Source of the DNA: Paracoccus subflavus
GTDB lineage: Bacteria > Pseudomonadota > Alphaproteobacteria > Rhodobacterales > Rhodobacteraceae
NCBI RefSeq assembly: GCF_004310345.1
Contig: NZ_SISK01000008.1
Coordinates: forward strand, 62,001 to 126,000
DNA: 64,000 bases
Direction of reading: 5' to 3'
Position 1 is the stretch's first letter; the number at the start of each line of letters is the position of its first letter. Below the pieces are notes generated by a model. That model was not told the DNA's origin. It searched no databases and saw only the letters and a program-made list of their open reading frames with translations. The translations under genes and the position numbers were made by a program. Positions 55,263 to 64,000 of this stretch are shown here, in pieces.

Positions 55263-55436
55263 TCAGGCCCTGGACAGCGCCTGAAGGGTGGCGCAGGTCG
55301 GCGTGATCCCCAGACGGCGCAGGTCGCCAGCCGCCGGGGCATGATGCGCGCGAATGGCGGCCGCAGCCGAGATGGCGGCATCCATCACGTCCAGAAACGC
55401 CCCGATGCGGTTCAGAACGGTGCGGAGGACGGTCAT
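55263..55436 (-). CDS. Small protein of unknown function beside the replication gene
   Basis: The 57-residue product MTVLRTVLNRIGAFLDVMDA, followed by AISAAAAIRAHHAPAAGDLR and RLGIT, looks like a small alphaproteobacterial protein with a short amphipathic helix and a DUF1127-like RRLGI ending. ATG 55436 is preceded by an AGAGAG-type ribosome site. Its 3' end faces that of the initiator gene, 3 bases away. Family membership is only a suggestion. Confidence 0.5.
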   Translation of the reverse strand: MTVLRTVLNRIGAFLDVMDAAISAAAAIRAHHAPAAGDLRRLGITPTCATLQALSRA

Positions 55437-55581
55437 GATAGGGCTCTCTTTCTGTCGCTGTGTGACAGGCAAGAGATGGGGCCCGGGGTGTTGCGCCGCA
55501 ACGCGGCACCGGCTCAGACCGGATATGCGCGGACTGCATGGGCGCAGCCGGAAAAAGCCCGGCGGACGGGGGGCAGGGGGG

Positions 55582-57095
<1,514 letters not shown>

Positions 57096-57099
<4 letters not shown>

Positions 57100-57602
57100 T
57101 CCGGCGCCCCCCTTAGCAGCGACCAGACCAGCCGCTCCAGCGGTCCGGCGGGCAGGGCCAGTTGCAGCAGGCCCGCAAAGACCAGATAGACCATCAGGGC
57201 GAAGGCGATGCCCAGCGGCACGGTCAGCGCCAGGTTGCGTTTGCCGAAGGCGCGGGCGGTGGCCGCGAACAGCAGGCCGGTGGCAATCGAAAACCCCGCC
57301 GTGGCCAGCAGCGCAAGCTGCGCGGCAAGCCCGCCCACGATCCACAGGATCGGACCCGTGTTCTGCGGTTCGCGCGCGGCCCGGCCCTGCCGGAACGCCT
57401 CGACCGCCGACCAGAGCGACAGCGCGCCCAGGCCCAGGGCGATCCAGCGGGGCACGTCGGCGGGGCCGACCCCGGCATAGCCGCCCGCCTGGGGAAGGCG
57501 CGCCGCATCCCGCCAGATCACGACGGCCACCGCTGCCAGGATCAGGGCCACGATCAGCGTCGCCCCGTCGGGGCGACGCGTCCGGGGTGCCGGCCGGGTC
57601 AT
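57096..57602 (-). CDS. tctB: Tripartite tricarboxylate transporter small membrane subunit
   Basis: The 168-residue product has four transmembrane helices and the TctB pattern ([20 protein letters not shown], ending in a [16 protein letters not shown] region). ATG 57602 overlaps the tctC stop and its own stop overlaps tctA, giving strict coupling of the three genes. Confidence 0.85.
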
Positions 57603-58543
57603 TCCACCAGACCGATGTCCTGCAAGACGGCTTGGGTGGCGGCGATGTCCTGGTCCAGTTGGGTCTGGAAATCGGCGCCCGACAGATAGGTATCGGCCCA
57701 GCCGCGCGCGGCCAGGGCGTCCTGCCAGGTCGGGGACTGGACCATCCGTTCGATGTCGGCCGTGATGGCTGCCTTCTGGTCGTCGGTGATGCCCGGCGCG
57801 GCGGCGACCATGCGCCAGTTCTGCATTTCGACGTCCAGACCGGCCTCTTTCAGGGTCGGCGCGTCCACGCCCTCGATCCGCTCGCCCGAGGATACGGCCA
57901 GGATGCGCAGTGTGCCCGCGTCGGCCTGCGCCTTGAATTCGCCCAGCGAGGAAATGCCCGCCGTCACCTGCGAGCCCAGGATTGCGGCCAGGGCCTCGCC
58001 ACCGCCGGAAAAGGCGATGTAGTTGATCTTGGTGGGATCGACCCCCGCCGCCTTGGCGATCAGGCCCACGGCGATGTGGTCGGCCCCGCCCGCCGATCCG
58101 CCCGCCCAACTGACGGCGCCCGGATCGGCCTTGAGCATCTCGACTAGTTGGCCGATGTCCTGGATCTCGGATGCGACAGGGACCACGATCGCCTCGTATT
58201 CGCCGGTCAGGCGGGCGATGGGGGTCACGTCTGCCAGCGACACGGGCGACTTGTTGGTCAGGATCGCCCCCACCATGACATAGCCGCCGACGATCAACTG
58301 GTCCGGCTGGCCCTGGGCATTGGCGGCGAACTGCGCCAGGCCCACGGTGCCGCCCGCGCCCGGAACGTTCTGGACCTGCACGGACTCCGAGATCCCTTCG
58401 GCCTGCAGGGCCTCCTGCATGGTGCGGGCGGTCTGGTCCCATCCGCCGCCGGGGGCGGCCGGGGCGATGATGGTGTAATCCTCGGCCATGGCCGGAACCG
58501 CCAGAGCGGCTGCGATCAGCCCGGCGAAAAAGGTCTGCTTCAT
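57599..58543 (-). CDS. tctC: Tripartite tricarboxylate transporter periplasmic binding protein
   Basis: The 314-residue product has a signal peptide ([16 protein letters not shown]) and a TctC/Bug fold: [40 protein letters not shown], and [20 protein letters not shown]. It delivers the substrate to TctAB. ATG 58543 is used; GGAGG lies a little far upstream. The substrate may be a di- or tricarboxylate or a sugar acid; the remnant UxaA-type gene just upstream hints at a sugar acid. Confidence 0.9.
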   Translation of the reverse strand: MKQTFFAGLIAAALAVPAMAEDYTIIAPAAPGGGWDQTARTMQEALQAEGISESVQVQNVPGAGGTVGLAQFAANAQGQPDQLIVGGYVMVGAILTNKSPVSLADVTPIARLTGEYEAIVVPVASEIQDIGQLVEMLKADPGAVSWAGGSAGGADHIAVGLIAKAAGVDPTKINYIAFSGGGEALAAILGSQVTAGISSLGEFKAQADAGTLRILAVSSGERIEGVDAPTLKEAGLDVEMQNWRMVAAAPGITDDQKAAITADIERMVQSPTWQDALAARGWADTYLSGADFQTQLDQDIAATQAVLQDIGLVE

Positions 58544-58650
58544 TGGTCTTTTCAACCTCCCCTATGCGCGCCCGATCCATCGCGCGCGCCTGTCGAACAG
58601 GCCGAACCTGTCATCACCGGGGCGTCATCGTCCAGCAAAAAGACGAATCG

Positions 58651-58842
58651 TCACATCACCGCGCCGATCTGCCAGGGCAGGATTTCGTGCCGCCCCTATC
58701 CCAGATCCTCGGATTTGGCCCTTTGCCCTGAGGCCAGGTCAAGGATGGCGCGAAAGACCTGGGCGCCCTTGTCTTCCGGCGACACGCCCTTGACGATGTC
58801 GCCGCAGGTGATGTCCCTGTCGTCCTGCATCTGCCGGAACAG
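58651..58842 (-). pseudogene. C-terminal remnant of a UxaA-family (altronate/galactarate) dehydratase
   Basis: The minus strand from 58842 reads LFRQMQDDRDITCGDIVKGV, then SPEDKGAQVFRAILDLASGQ, RAKSEDLG, a TAG (58696-58698), then GRHEILPWQIGAVM and TGA. This is the typical end of UxaA-family sugar-acid dehydratases, where a Tyr codon normally stands at the TAG. A stop also lies just before the fragment, and nothing of the remaining ~400 residues is present. It is a relic, not an expressed gene. Confidence 0.75.
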
Positions 58843-58855
58843 ACCGCGTCAACCG

Positions 58856-59617
58856 TCAGCGGCTCAGCCGCTGGGCCTGCGCCGCCGTCAGATAGCCGGT
58901 GGCCGGGGCATCGTTGGCCCGCTGCCAGCCGGAGATGGCGCCCCGTGTGCCGCGACCGAAGATGCCGTCCACACCCCGCGTATCAAAGCCGCGCCGCGTC
59001 AGCCCGGCCTGGATGGCCAGACGCTGCTGGCGCGACAGCCGCAGGTTTGCCTCGGCCTGCGCGGCGCTTGCCACCGAGGTGGCGGCGGCCGGCTGTCCGG
59101 CGGTCGCGGTGCCTGCCGCCGGTGCCGCCGCGGCCGTTCCGCGCAGCAGCTCGTTGGCCTGGGCGCGGTTCAGCACGCCGGTCTGGGTATAGCCCCGGTC
59201 GCGCTGCCACAGCCCGATGGCGCGCCGCGTGCTGGGACCGAAACTGGCGTCGATGCCGCCGGTGGTGTAGCCGAGCGCGTTCAGCCGCCGCTGCACCACC
59301 AGCCGCTGGTCGCGCGTCAGGTCGACACCGCCGCCGCCATAGGGATTGGCCGGCGCGGCGGCGGTTGTCCTGCCGCCCAGCCGCTGGATCTGCTGGCGCG
59401 CCTCGGCGGCATAGATGCCTTGCGGGAACTGTTGCAGATAGGACTGATAGGCGCGCAGGGTGCCCGCCTGCTGCGCCTGGGCAAAGGTGGCGCGGTCCTG
59501 TTCCTGGCGCAGATATTCCTGCGCCACGCCCGTCACGATATCGCCCAGATCCTGCGCCTGCACGGGCGCCGCCAGGGCTGCGGCGGCAACGGCTGCCAGA
59601 AGCGTCTTCCTGACCAT
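58856..59617 (-). CDS. Secreted protein with two peptidoglycan-binding domains
   Basis: The 253-residue product has a signal peptide (MVRKTLLAAVAAAALAAPVQ), a helical part rich in Gln, and two PG_binding_1 repeats: VVQRRLNALGYTTGGIDASF with GPSTRRAIGLWQRDRG, and AIQAGLTRRGFDTRGVDGIF with GRGTRGAISGWQRAND. An Ala/Thr/Pro linker joins them. It is likely periplasmic and binds cell wall; no catalytic domain is seen. ATG 59617 is preferred after GGGGGA. Confidence 0.88.
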   Translation of the reverse strand: MVRKTLLAAVAAAALAAPVQAQDLGDIVTGVAQEYLRQEQDRATFAQAQQAGTLRAYQSYLQQFPQGIYAAEARQQIQRLGGRTTAAAPANPYGGGGVDLTRDQRLVVQRRLNALGYTTGGIDASFGPSTRRAIGLWQRDRGYTQTGVLNRAQANELLRGTAAAAPAAGTATAGQPAAATSVASAAQAEANLRLSRQQRLAIQAGLTRRGFDTRGVDGIFGRGTRGAISGWQRANDAPATGYLTAAQAQRLSR

Positions 59618-59728
59618 CGGAAAATCCCCCAAAGATTCGATCTGCCCCTGATTGGGGCGTCCGAATACAGCGCCGGATCAGGGGCTTCAGTTCCATCGCC
59701 GGCAAGCAGCCGCCGCCGGGGACTGCGC

Positions 59729-60667
59729 CTAACCCTGCGGGGTCATGGCCTTGCGCGGGCGGTTGCGTTCCAGTCCCAGGCGATGTTCGCGCCAGATGAT
59801 CGCGATTCCCGCCAGAATCACCAGGCTTGCCCCGGCCAGCACCACCAGGGTCGGCGCTTCGGCAAAGACATACCAGCCGATGGCGATAGCCAGGATCATC
59901 GAGACATATTCGAAGGGTGCCACCAGCGAGGCGTCGGCATGACGATAGGCCGAAGTCAGCAGGATCTGTGCCAGTCCCCCCAAAAGGCCGCTGCCCACCA
60001 GCAGCAGCGCCGTCGCCCTGTCAGGCATGACCCAGCCAAAGGGCAGGGTCAGCAGGCCAAGCACCGCCGAGGTGGCGGAAAACCAGAACACGATGGCCGA
60101 GGTCTGTTCCGTGGCCACCAGCTTGCGCACGAAGACCTGGGCAAGCGCCGCGCCCACCGCCCCGCCCAGGGCCACCACCGCGCCCAGCGTCCGGGCGGGG
60201 TCGGGACCGGCGCCCACGCCCACGCGCAGTTGCGGCGACAGCACGATCAGCACGCCGGTCAGGCCGATGCCGACCATGGACAAGCGGAACAGGCGCACGT
60301 CCTCGCCCAGAAACATCGCCGCAAAGATCACCACCAGCAGGGGCGCGGCATAGCCGATGGCCGTCGCCTCGGGAAAGGACAGCAAGGACAGCGCCCAGAA
60401 GTTCAGCCCCATCGACGCCGTGCCCACCAGGCCGCGATAGACATGGCCCAGGGGCCGCACGGTGCGCAGCCCCGTGCGCAACTGCCCGCGCAGGGCAAGC
60501 CAGGCCAGGATCACCGGGATGGCGAACAACGACCGGAAGAACACCTGCTGACCCGCCGGCACGGCGGCATCGCCCGAGGTGGCCTTGATCATGGCCGCCA
60601 TGACCGTGAACACGGCCACGCTGGCGCATTTCAGCAGGATGCCCTGCATCGGGTTGGACTGGGGCAT
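59729..60667 (-). CDS. EamA-family DMT transporter
   Basis: The 312-residue product has ten transmembrane helices in two EamA halves, e.g. QQVFFRSLFAIPVILAWLAL, FPEATAIGYAAPLLVVIFAA, AYRHADASLVAPFEYVSMIL. Members export or import metabolites such as amino acids. ATG 60667 is chosen; an in-frame upstream start would add 20 residues unlike the family. It is transcribed in the same direction as the glycosyltransferase genes but separated by about 85 bases. Confidence 0.88.
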   Translation of the reverse strand: MPQSNPMQGILLKCASVAVFTVMAAMIKATSGDAAVPAGQQVFFRSLFAIPVILAWLALRGQLRTGLRTVRPLGHVYRGLVGTASMGLNFWALSLLSFPEATAIGYAAPLLVVIFAAMFLGEDVRLFRLSMVGIGLTGVLIVLSPQLRVGVGAGPDPARTLGAVVALGGAVGAALAQVFVRKLVATEQTSAIVFWFSATSAVLGLLTLPFGWVMPDRATALLLVGSGLLGGLAQILLTSAYRHADASLVAPFEYVSMILAIAIGWYVFAEAPTLVVLAGASLVILAGIAIIWREHRLGLERNRPRKAMTPQG

Positions 60668-60751
60668 GGAACGGACCGCCGCGTTGCCGGACGCGTCCTT
60701 GCTAGGCCCGCAGGGACGCCGCGACAAGGCCTGGCTTGCAGATCGTGCAGA

Positions 60752-61882
60752 TCACGATGCGGCGACCGCGCGGGCCGAGGCCGGGACCGCGCACAGATCC
60801 CAGGTCGGATAGGCCGCCGCCGGGGCGGATTGGGCCAAGCCCGCGATGGCCGCATCGTACTGTTGTTCGTATCCCGCGATCATCCGGTCGATGGTGAAAT
60901 GATCCAGAACCCGTTCCCGCGGAATACCCCTGGGGATCGACAGCGCCGCTTGGGCGGCATCGGCCAGACCTTCGGCATCGGCCAGGGCGGCGAACCGGCC
61001 CGCCGGACCGATCACCTCGCGCGCGGCGCCCATGTCCAGGGCGGCGACGGGCAGGCCGCAGCACATCGCCTCGATGGCGGCAAGGCCGAAGGGCTCGTCC
61101 CAGAGCGGCGTGAACATCAGGACCGAGGCGCGGCCGAATTCCCGGGCCAGATCCGGCCCCGGCAGATGGCCGCCATAGCGGATGCCGCCGTTCAGGAAGG
61201 GCAGGATCCGGGCGGCAAAATAGTTCTGGTCCTCGACCGCGCCGAACAGCGTCAGGGGAATGCCCGCCAGGGCGGCGGCGCGGACCGCCAGATGGGCGCC
61301 CTTGTTGGGCGTGATGCGCCCGGCCCAGACCGCGCTGCCGTCGCCCTTGGGCGAAAACGGCCACAGCGCCGGATCTATGCCGTTGTGGACCACGGCGGCC
61401 TGCGGGGGCGGGTCGTCGTTCCACCAGCTTGCGATCTGCCGGGCCGAGGTCACGGTGAACCGCGACCAGGGCGCCGCGCTGTCCAGCACCGCCCGGTGCA
61501 GCGCGTCGAACGGCGGCACATGCAGCGAGGTCACGCAGGACAGGCGGTGTGCGCGGGACAGCCGGGGCGGATAGCGGTGCAGGCTGTTGTTGTGGATCAC
61601 GTCGAACCCGCCGTCCAGCAGCGCCGCCGCCACGCGGGCATGGGCCGCATCCAGCAGGGCGTTGACGGCGGGCGTGCCCGGCGCGTGATCGCGGTCATAG
61701 CCATGGGGCAGGACCGGCCACAGGGCGCCCGCGTCCGCGTCGCTGTCGCCGGACGCAAACAGCGTCACATCATGCCCCCGCGCGGCAAGCCCGCGCGCCA
61801 GATGCCAGGAATGCGCCTCCATCCCGCCCTTGAAGGGGGGTGCGATGGGATGGCGCAGATGGGCCAGAAGGGCGATACGCAT
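60752..61882 (-). CDS. GT4-family glycosyltransferase
   Basis: The 376-residue product is a GT-B glycosyltransferase. The N-terminus has PPFKGGMEAHSWHLARGLAA, typical of GT4; the C-terminal half has WAGRITPNKGAHLAVRAAAL and the donor site LWDEPFGLAAIEAMCCGLPV. It lies 12 bases after the upstream fused glycosyltransferase gene and is probably co-transcribed with it. Together they seem to be a second small glycan locus at the right edge. Confidence 0.88.
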   Translation of the reverse strand: MRIALLAHLRHPIAPPFKGGMEAHSWHLARGLAARGHDVTLFASGDSDADAGALWPVLPHGYDRDHAPGTPAVNALLDAAHARVAAALLDGGFDVIHNNSLHRYPPRLSRAHRLSCVTSLHVPPFDALHRAVLDSAAPWSRFTVTSARQIASWWNDDPPPQAAVVHNGIDPALWPFSPKGDGSAVWAGRITPNKGAHLAVRAAALAGIPLTLFGAVEDQNYFAARILPFLNGGIRYGGHLPGPDLAREFGRASVLMFTPLWDEPFGLAAIEAMCCGLPVAALDMGAAREVIGPAGRFAALADAEGLADAAQAALSIPRGIPRERVLDHFTIDRMIAGYEQQYDAAIAGLAQSAPAAAYPTWDLCAVPASARAVAAS

Positions 61883-61894
61883 GGCGGTCGGCGG

Positions 61895-64000
61895 TTATTC
61901 GGCGGCGGGCAGCAGCATGGATTTCTGCGCCTGATCGACCATCCGGCGCTGTTCGGCCGTATGTGCCGCGGACTTGCCCAGCCGTTCGTTCAGCAGGTCG
62001 ATGACCCGGCGGGTGTTGGCATAAGGCTGGTCCGACTGCTGGCGGCACAGCGCCAGATGCTCCTCGGTCGGGTCGCCCAGGATCGCCAGCCCGGCGGGCC
62101 TGTTCTCGATCAGGCCCATCAGGCCAAAGCAGTAAAGCCAATGCTCCATGGTCCGGTGGCCCCATTTCTGGCGGAACAGTTCGGCGTTGCGGACCACGGA
62201 TTCGACGTGGTGGACCGGCGGCATGAAATGGGGGTGATATTGGTGATACACCCGCGCGCCCTGCACCCAGTTGATCGGGATCATCAGGGCGTCCAGGGTA
62301 CGGCCGAAATCCGTATCCTCGCCGCCATAGCCCACATATCGGTCGTCGAACCCGCCCGAGCGGGCGAAATCGTCGGAATGGATCGCAAAGTTCAGCGACC
62401 AGAAGCAGCGGTAATCGTTGCAGCGTTCGACGGGCCGGGCGGGCGGACCGGCGCGGTCGGAATGCTTGACGGCGATCCGCGCGAAGCGGTCGAAGTCGAT
62501 GCCGCCCTCGGTCGCGCCACCGGGCAGATACAGAACCTCGCCCATCATCAGGCCCGCGCCGGGGGCGCAGGTCTGCGCGTAATCGGCGATCAGGGTGGGC
62601 GCGGGGATGCAGTCCACGTCGATAAAGGCCAGAACCTCGCCCAGCCCCTCGCGCGCCGCGGCGTTGCGGGCGCGGGCCAGGGGCAGGTCATCGCCGGGGA
62701 TCAGGATCTGGCGGATGGGAAAGGGCGCCTCGGGCAGGTCGGCATAGGGGTCCGCCGCCATCACCCCGATCACCAGATCGACGGGCGGCTGGGTCTGCTG
62801 CACCAGACCCCGGATCAGGTTTCGCAGGTGATCCCCCCGGCCGCGGGCGATGGTCAGGGCGGAAACGGTGCGAAAGGTCGGATCGGACATGGCGGGTTCC
62901 GGGGTTGGGGTGATCCGCGCATCGTCGGGCCAGAGACGGGCGATCAGCCCCTCGAGCCACTGCGCGGCGTGACGATCGGCATCGGGCGTCACCATCGCCG
63001 CCTGACGGGCAGGGTCGTGGCGGGCCTTGGCCTCGTCCAGGGCAACCGTCCAGGCATGGGCGGACGACGGCAGGTGCGGGCGCATCACGGCCACCCCGGC
63101 CCGGTCAAGGCAGACGGCCTTGCGGACCTGTTCGTCGAAATAGCGCCATTCGGGCACGGCAATCCACGGCTTGCCCGCTGACAGGATCTGCTGGCAGGTG
63201 GTGTTGCCGGTCGAGGCGATCACGACATCGGCGGCGGCGATGAAGTCCGGGGCATTGTCTACCCAGCCGTGATGGACCAGATTCGCAGGCTCGGTCGCGT
63301 GCCAGTCGCGCGCGATGTCGCCGATGGTCAGAAACCGCATGTCGGGAAAGGTCCGCGCGGCCACCCCCAAGGGCGCCTGGGCGAAACCGTTGCCCCCCGC
63401 CCCCGACACCACCACGGCCACCGGAATGTCCCTGTCCAGCCCCAGCCGCTGCCGGGCCGTGTCGCGGTCGGGCAGCCGCGCGTCGATGCCGATGCCGGGC
63501 GCCCAATGGGTCTTGTCCCGCATCCAGCCGGGCCAGTCGTCCTGCGCCAGTTCGGCGGCAAAGGGCGCGATCAGACCCGCCGCGCCGCGATAGGCCGCCC
63601 TATGGCCCGGATCGCCCCGGTCGCCGTGCTGGAGCACCTTGACATGGGGAACCGAACAGAGCCGCGCGACCTGCGCCACCTCGGCCGACACGTCGCAGAT
63701 CATCAGTGCCGGATCGGCCCGGTCGAACCAGTCGGCCAGGATCGCCATGGCCTTGCGGATGCCGGGCCATCCCAGCGGCGCGCAATGCATCGTGTCCGGC
63801 GTGGGAATGTGGTCCATGGCCCCGGCTTCGTCGCCGCGCCGTTCGAACAGCGAGGGGATGCGGCAGACCCGGACATTGGGGCGCAGCGGCGGAAAGAGGT
63901 CGTCGCGCGCGCAAAAGATCGTTACGGGCCGCGCGGCGGGCAGGGCGTTGACGATGGCGGCGCAGCGTTCGGCATGGCCGCGGCCCTGGTGATGGACGAA
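61895..64000 (-). CDS. Fused double glycosyltransferase (GT-B plus GT2), partial at its 5' end
   Basis: The frame is open to the right edge, giving 701 codons; the first residues visible are FVHHQGRGHAERCAAIVNAL, which look like the opening of a MurG/GT28-like GT-B enzyme, so the true start is only slightly beyond the window. The GT-B part contains VVVSGAGGNGFAQAP and VVIASTGNTTCQQILSAGKP. An internal Met at 62890 begins a GT2 domain (ALTIARGRGDHLRNLIRGLV, LAFIDVDCIPAPTLIADYAQ, YGGEDTDFGRTLD). No ribosome site is evident at the internal Met, so a bifunctional fused protein is likely. Confidence 0.85.
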   Translation of the reverse strand, partial: FVHHQGRGHAERCAAIVNALPAARPVTIFCARDDLFPPLRPNVRVCRIPSLFERRGDEAGAMDHIPTPDTMHCAPLGWPGIRKAMAILADWFDRADPALMICDVSAEVAQVARLCSVPHVKVLQHGDRGDPGHRAAYRGAAGLIAPFAAELAQDDWPGWMRDKTHWAPGIGIDARLPDRDTARQRLGLDRDIPVAVVVSGAGGNGFAQAPLGVAARTFPDMRFLTIGDIARDWHATEPANLVHHGWVDNAPDFIAAADVVIASTGNTTCQQILSAGKPWIAVPEWRYFDEQVRKAVCLDRAGVAVMRPHLPSSAHAWTVALDEAKARHDPARQAAMVTPDADRHAAQWLEGLIARLWPDDARITPTPEPAMSDPTFRTVSALTIARGRGDHLRNLIRGLVQQTQPPVDLVIGVMAADPYADLPEAPFPIRQILIPGDDLPLARARNAAAREGLGEVLAFIDVDCIPAPTLIADYAQTCAPGAGLMMGEVLYLPGGATEGGIDFDRFARIAVKHSDRAGPPARPVERCNDYRCFWSLNFAIHSDDFARSGGFDDRYVGYGGEDTDFGRTLDALMIPINWVQGARVYHQYHPHFMPPVHHVESVVRNAELFRQKWGHRTMEHWLYCFGLMGLIENRPAGLAILGDPTEEHLALCRQQSDQPYANTRRVIDLLNERLGKSAAHTAEQRRMVDQAQKSMLLPAAE

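Noticed and set aside
58148-63181. 1677-codon open frame on the plus strand
   Set aside because: It runs antisense through tctC, the UxaA relic, the peptidoglycan-binding gene, the DMT transporter and glycosyltransferase genes, has no recognisable domain, and is the usual high-GC shadow frame.

Overview
The window is about 64 kb of high-GC alphaproteobacterial DNA. The gene repertoire fits Rhodobacterales, most probably Paracoccus or a close relative: a CrtW/CrtZ pair of Paracoccus type, soxBDAG-glyA, an erythritol operon, and a partition/replication module resembling the DnaA-like replicons of that order. The module at 51.7-55.3 kb (ParB, ParA, a short intergenic origin candidate with repeats, and an initiator with a DnaA-N-like C-terminus) indicates that the window is part of a plasmid or chromid. 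The genus and replicon assignments are inferences from gene content; no database search was run.

Layout. 0-3.3 kb: SRPBCC protein, zinc alcohol dehydrogenase and a YetF-type (DUF421) membrane protein. 3.3-4.0 kb: a gene graveyard with a frameshifted IS5-type transposase abutting the first ~40 codons of a Ku gene. 4.1-7.4 kb (+ strand): four translationally coupled genes (GT2 glycosyltransferase, acyl-CoA-dehydrogenase-like protein, PIG-L deacetylase, SAM methyltransferase). 7.4-16.4 kb (- strand, convergent): glycosyltransferases, three of them fused to other enzyme domains (glycoside hydrolase, Gfo/Idh oxidoreductase, UDP-galactopyranose mutase), plus an alcohol-dehydrogenase-like protein. 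Together these look like a pathway for a decorated surface or secreted glycan. 16.4-19.7 kb: SDR, DUF3140 protein, PRC-barrel protein, crtZ and crtW. 19.9-25.4 kb: acyl-CoA synthetase, enoyl-CoA hydratase and a complete TRAP transporter, a plausible take-up-and-activate unit for a carboxylic acid.

25.5-36.3 kb: a divergent erythritol-type polyol cluster (ABC transporter and DUF2291 protein to the left; eryA, eryB, eryC, an iron alcohol dehydrogenase and the SorC-family regulator eryD to the right). 36.4-42.8 kb: heterotetrameric sarcosine oxidase soxBDAG followed by glyA, demethylating sarcosine and handling the C1 unit. 42.9-51.7 kb: a LysR regulator divergent from catB-catC-catA-benA-benB-benC-benD-benK, a full route from benzoate uptake to beta-ketoadipate enol-lactone, with an ATAC-N7-GTAT operator in the divergent promoter. 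51.7-55.4 kb: replication and partition. 55.6-58.5 kb: tripartite tricarboxylate-type transporter tctCBA, with a dead C-terminal scrap of a UxaA-family dehydratase upstream. 58.9-60.7 kb: peptidoglycan-binding-domain protein and a DMT transporter. 60.8-64 kb: two more glycosyltransferase genes, the last a double-domain fusion running off the right edge.

Most genes sit in tight operons with ATGA-type overlaps. No tRNA, rRNA, CRISPR array or intact insertion sequence was seen.
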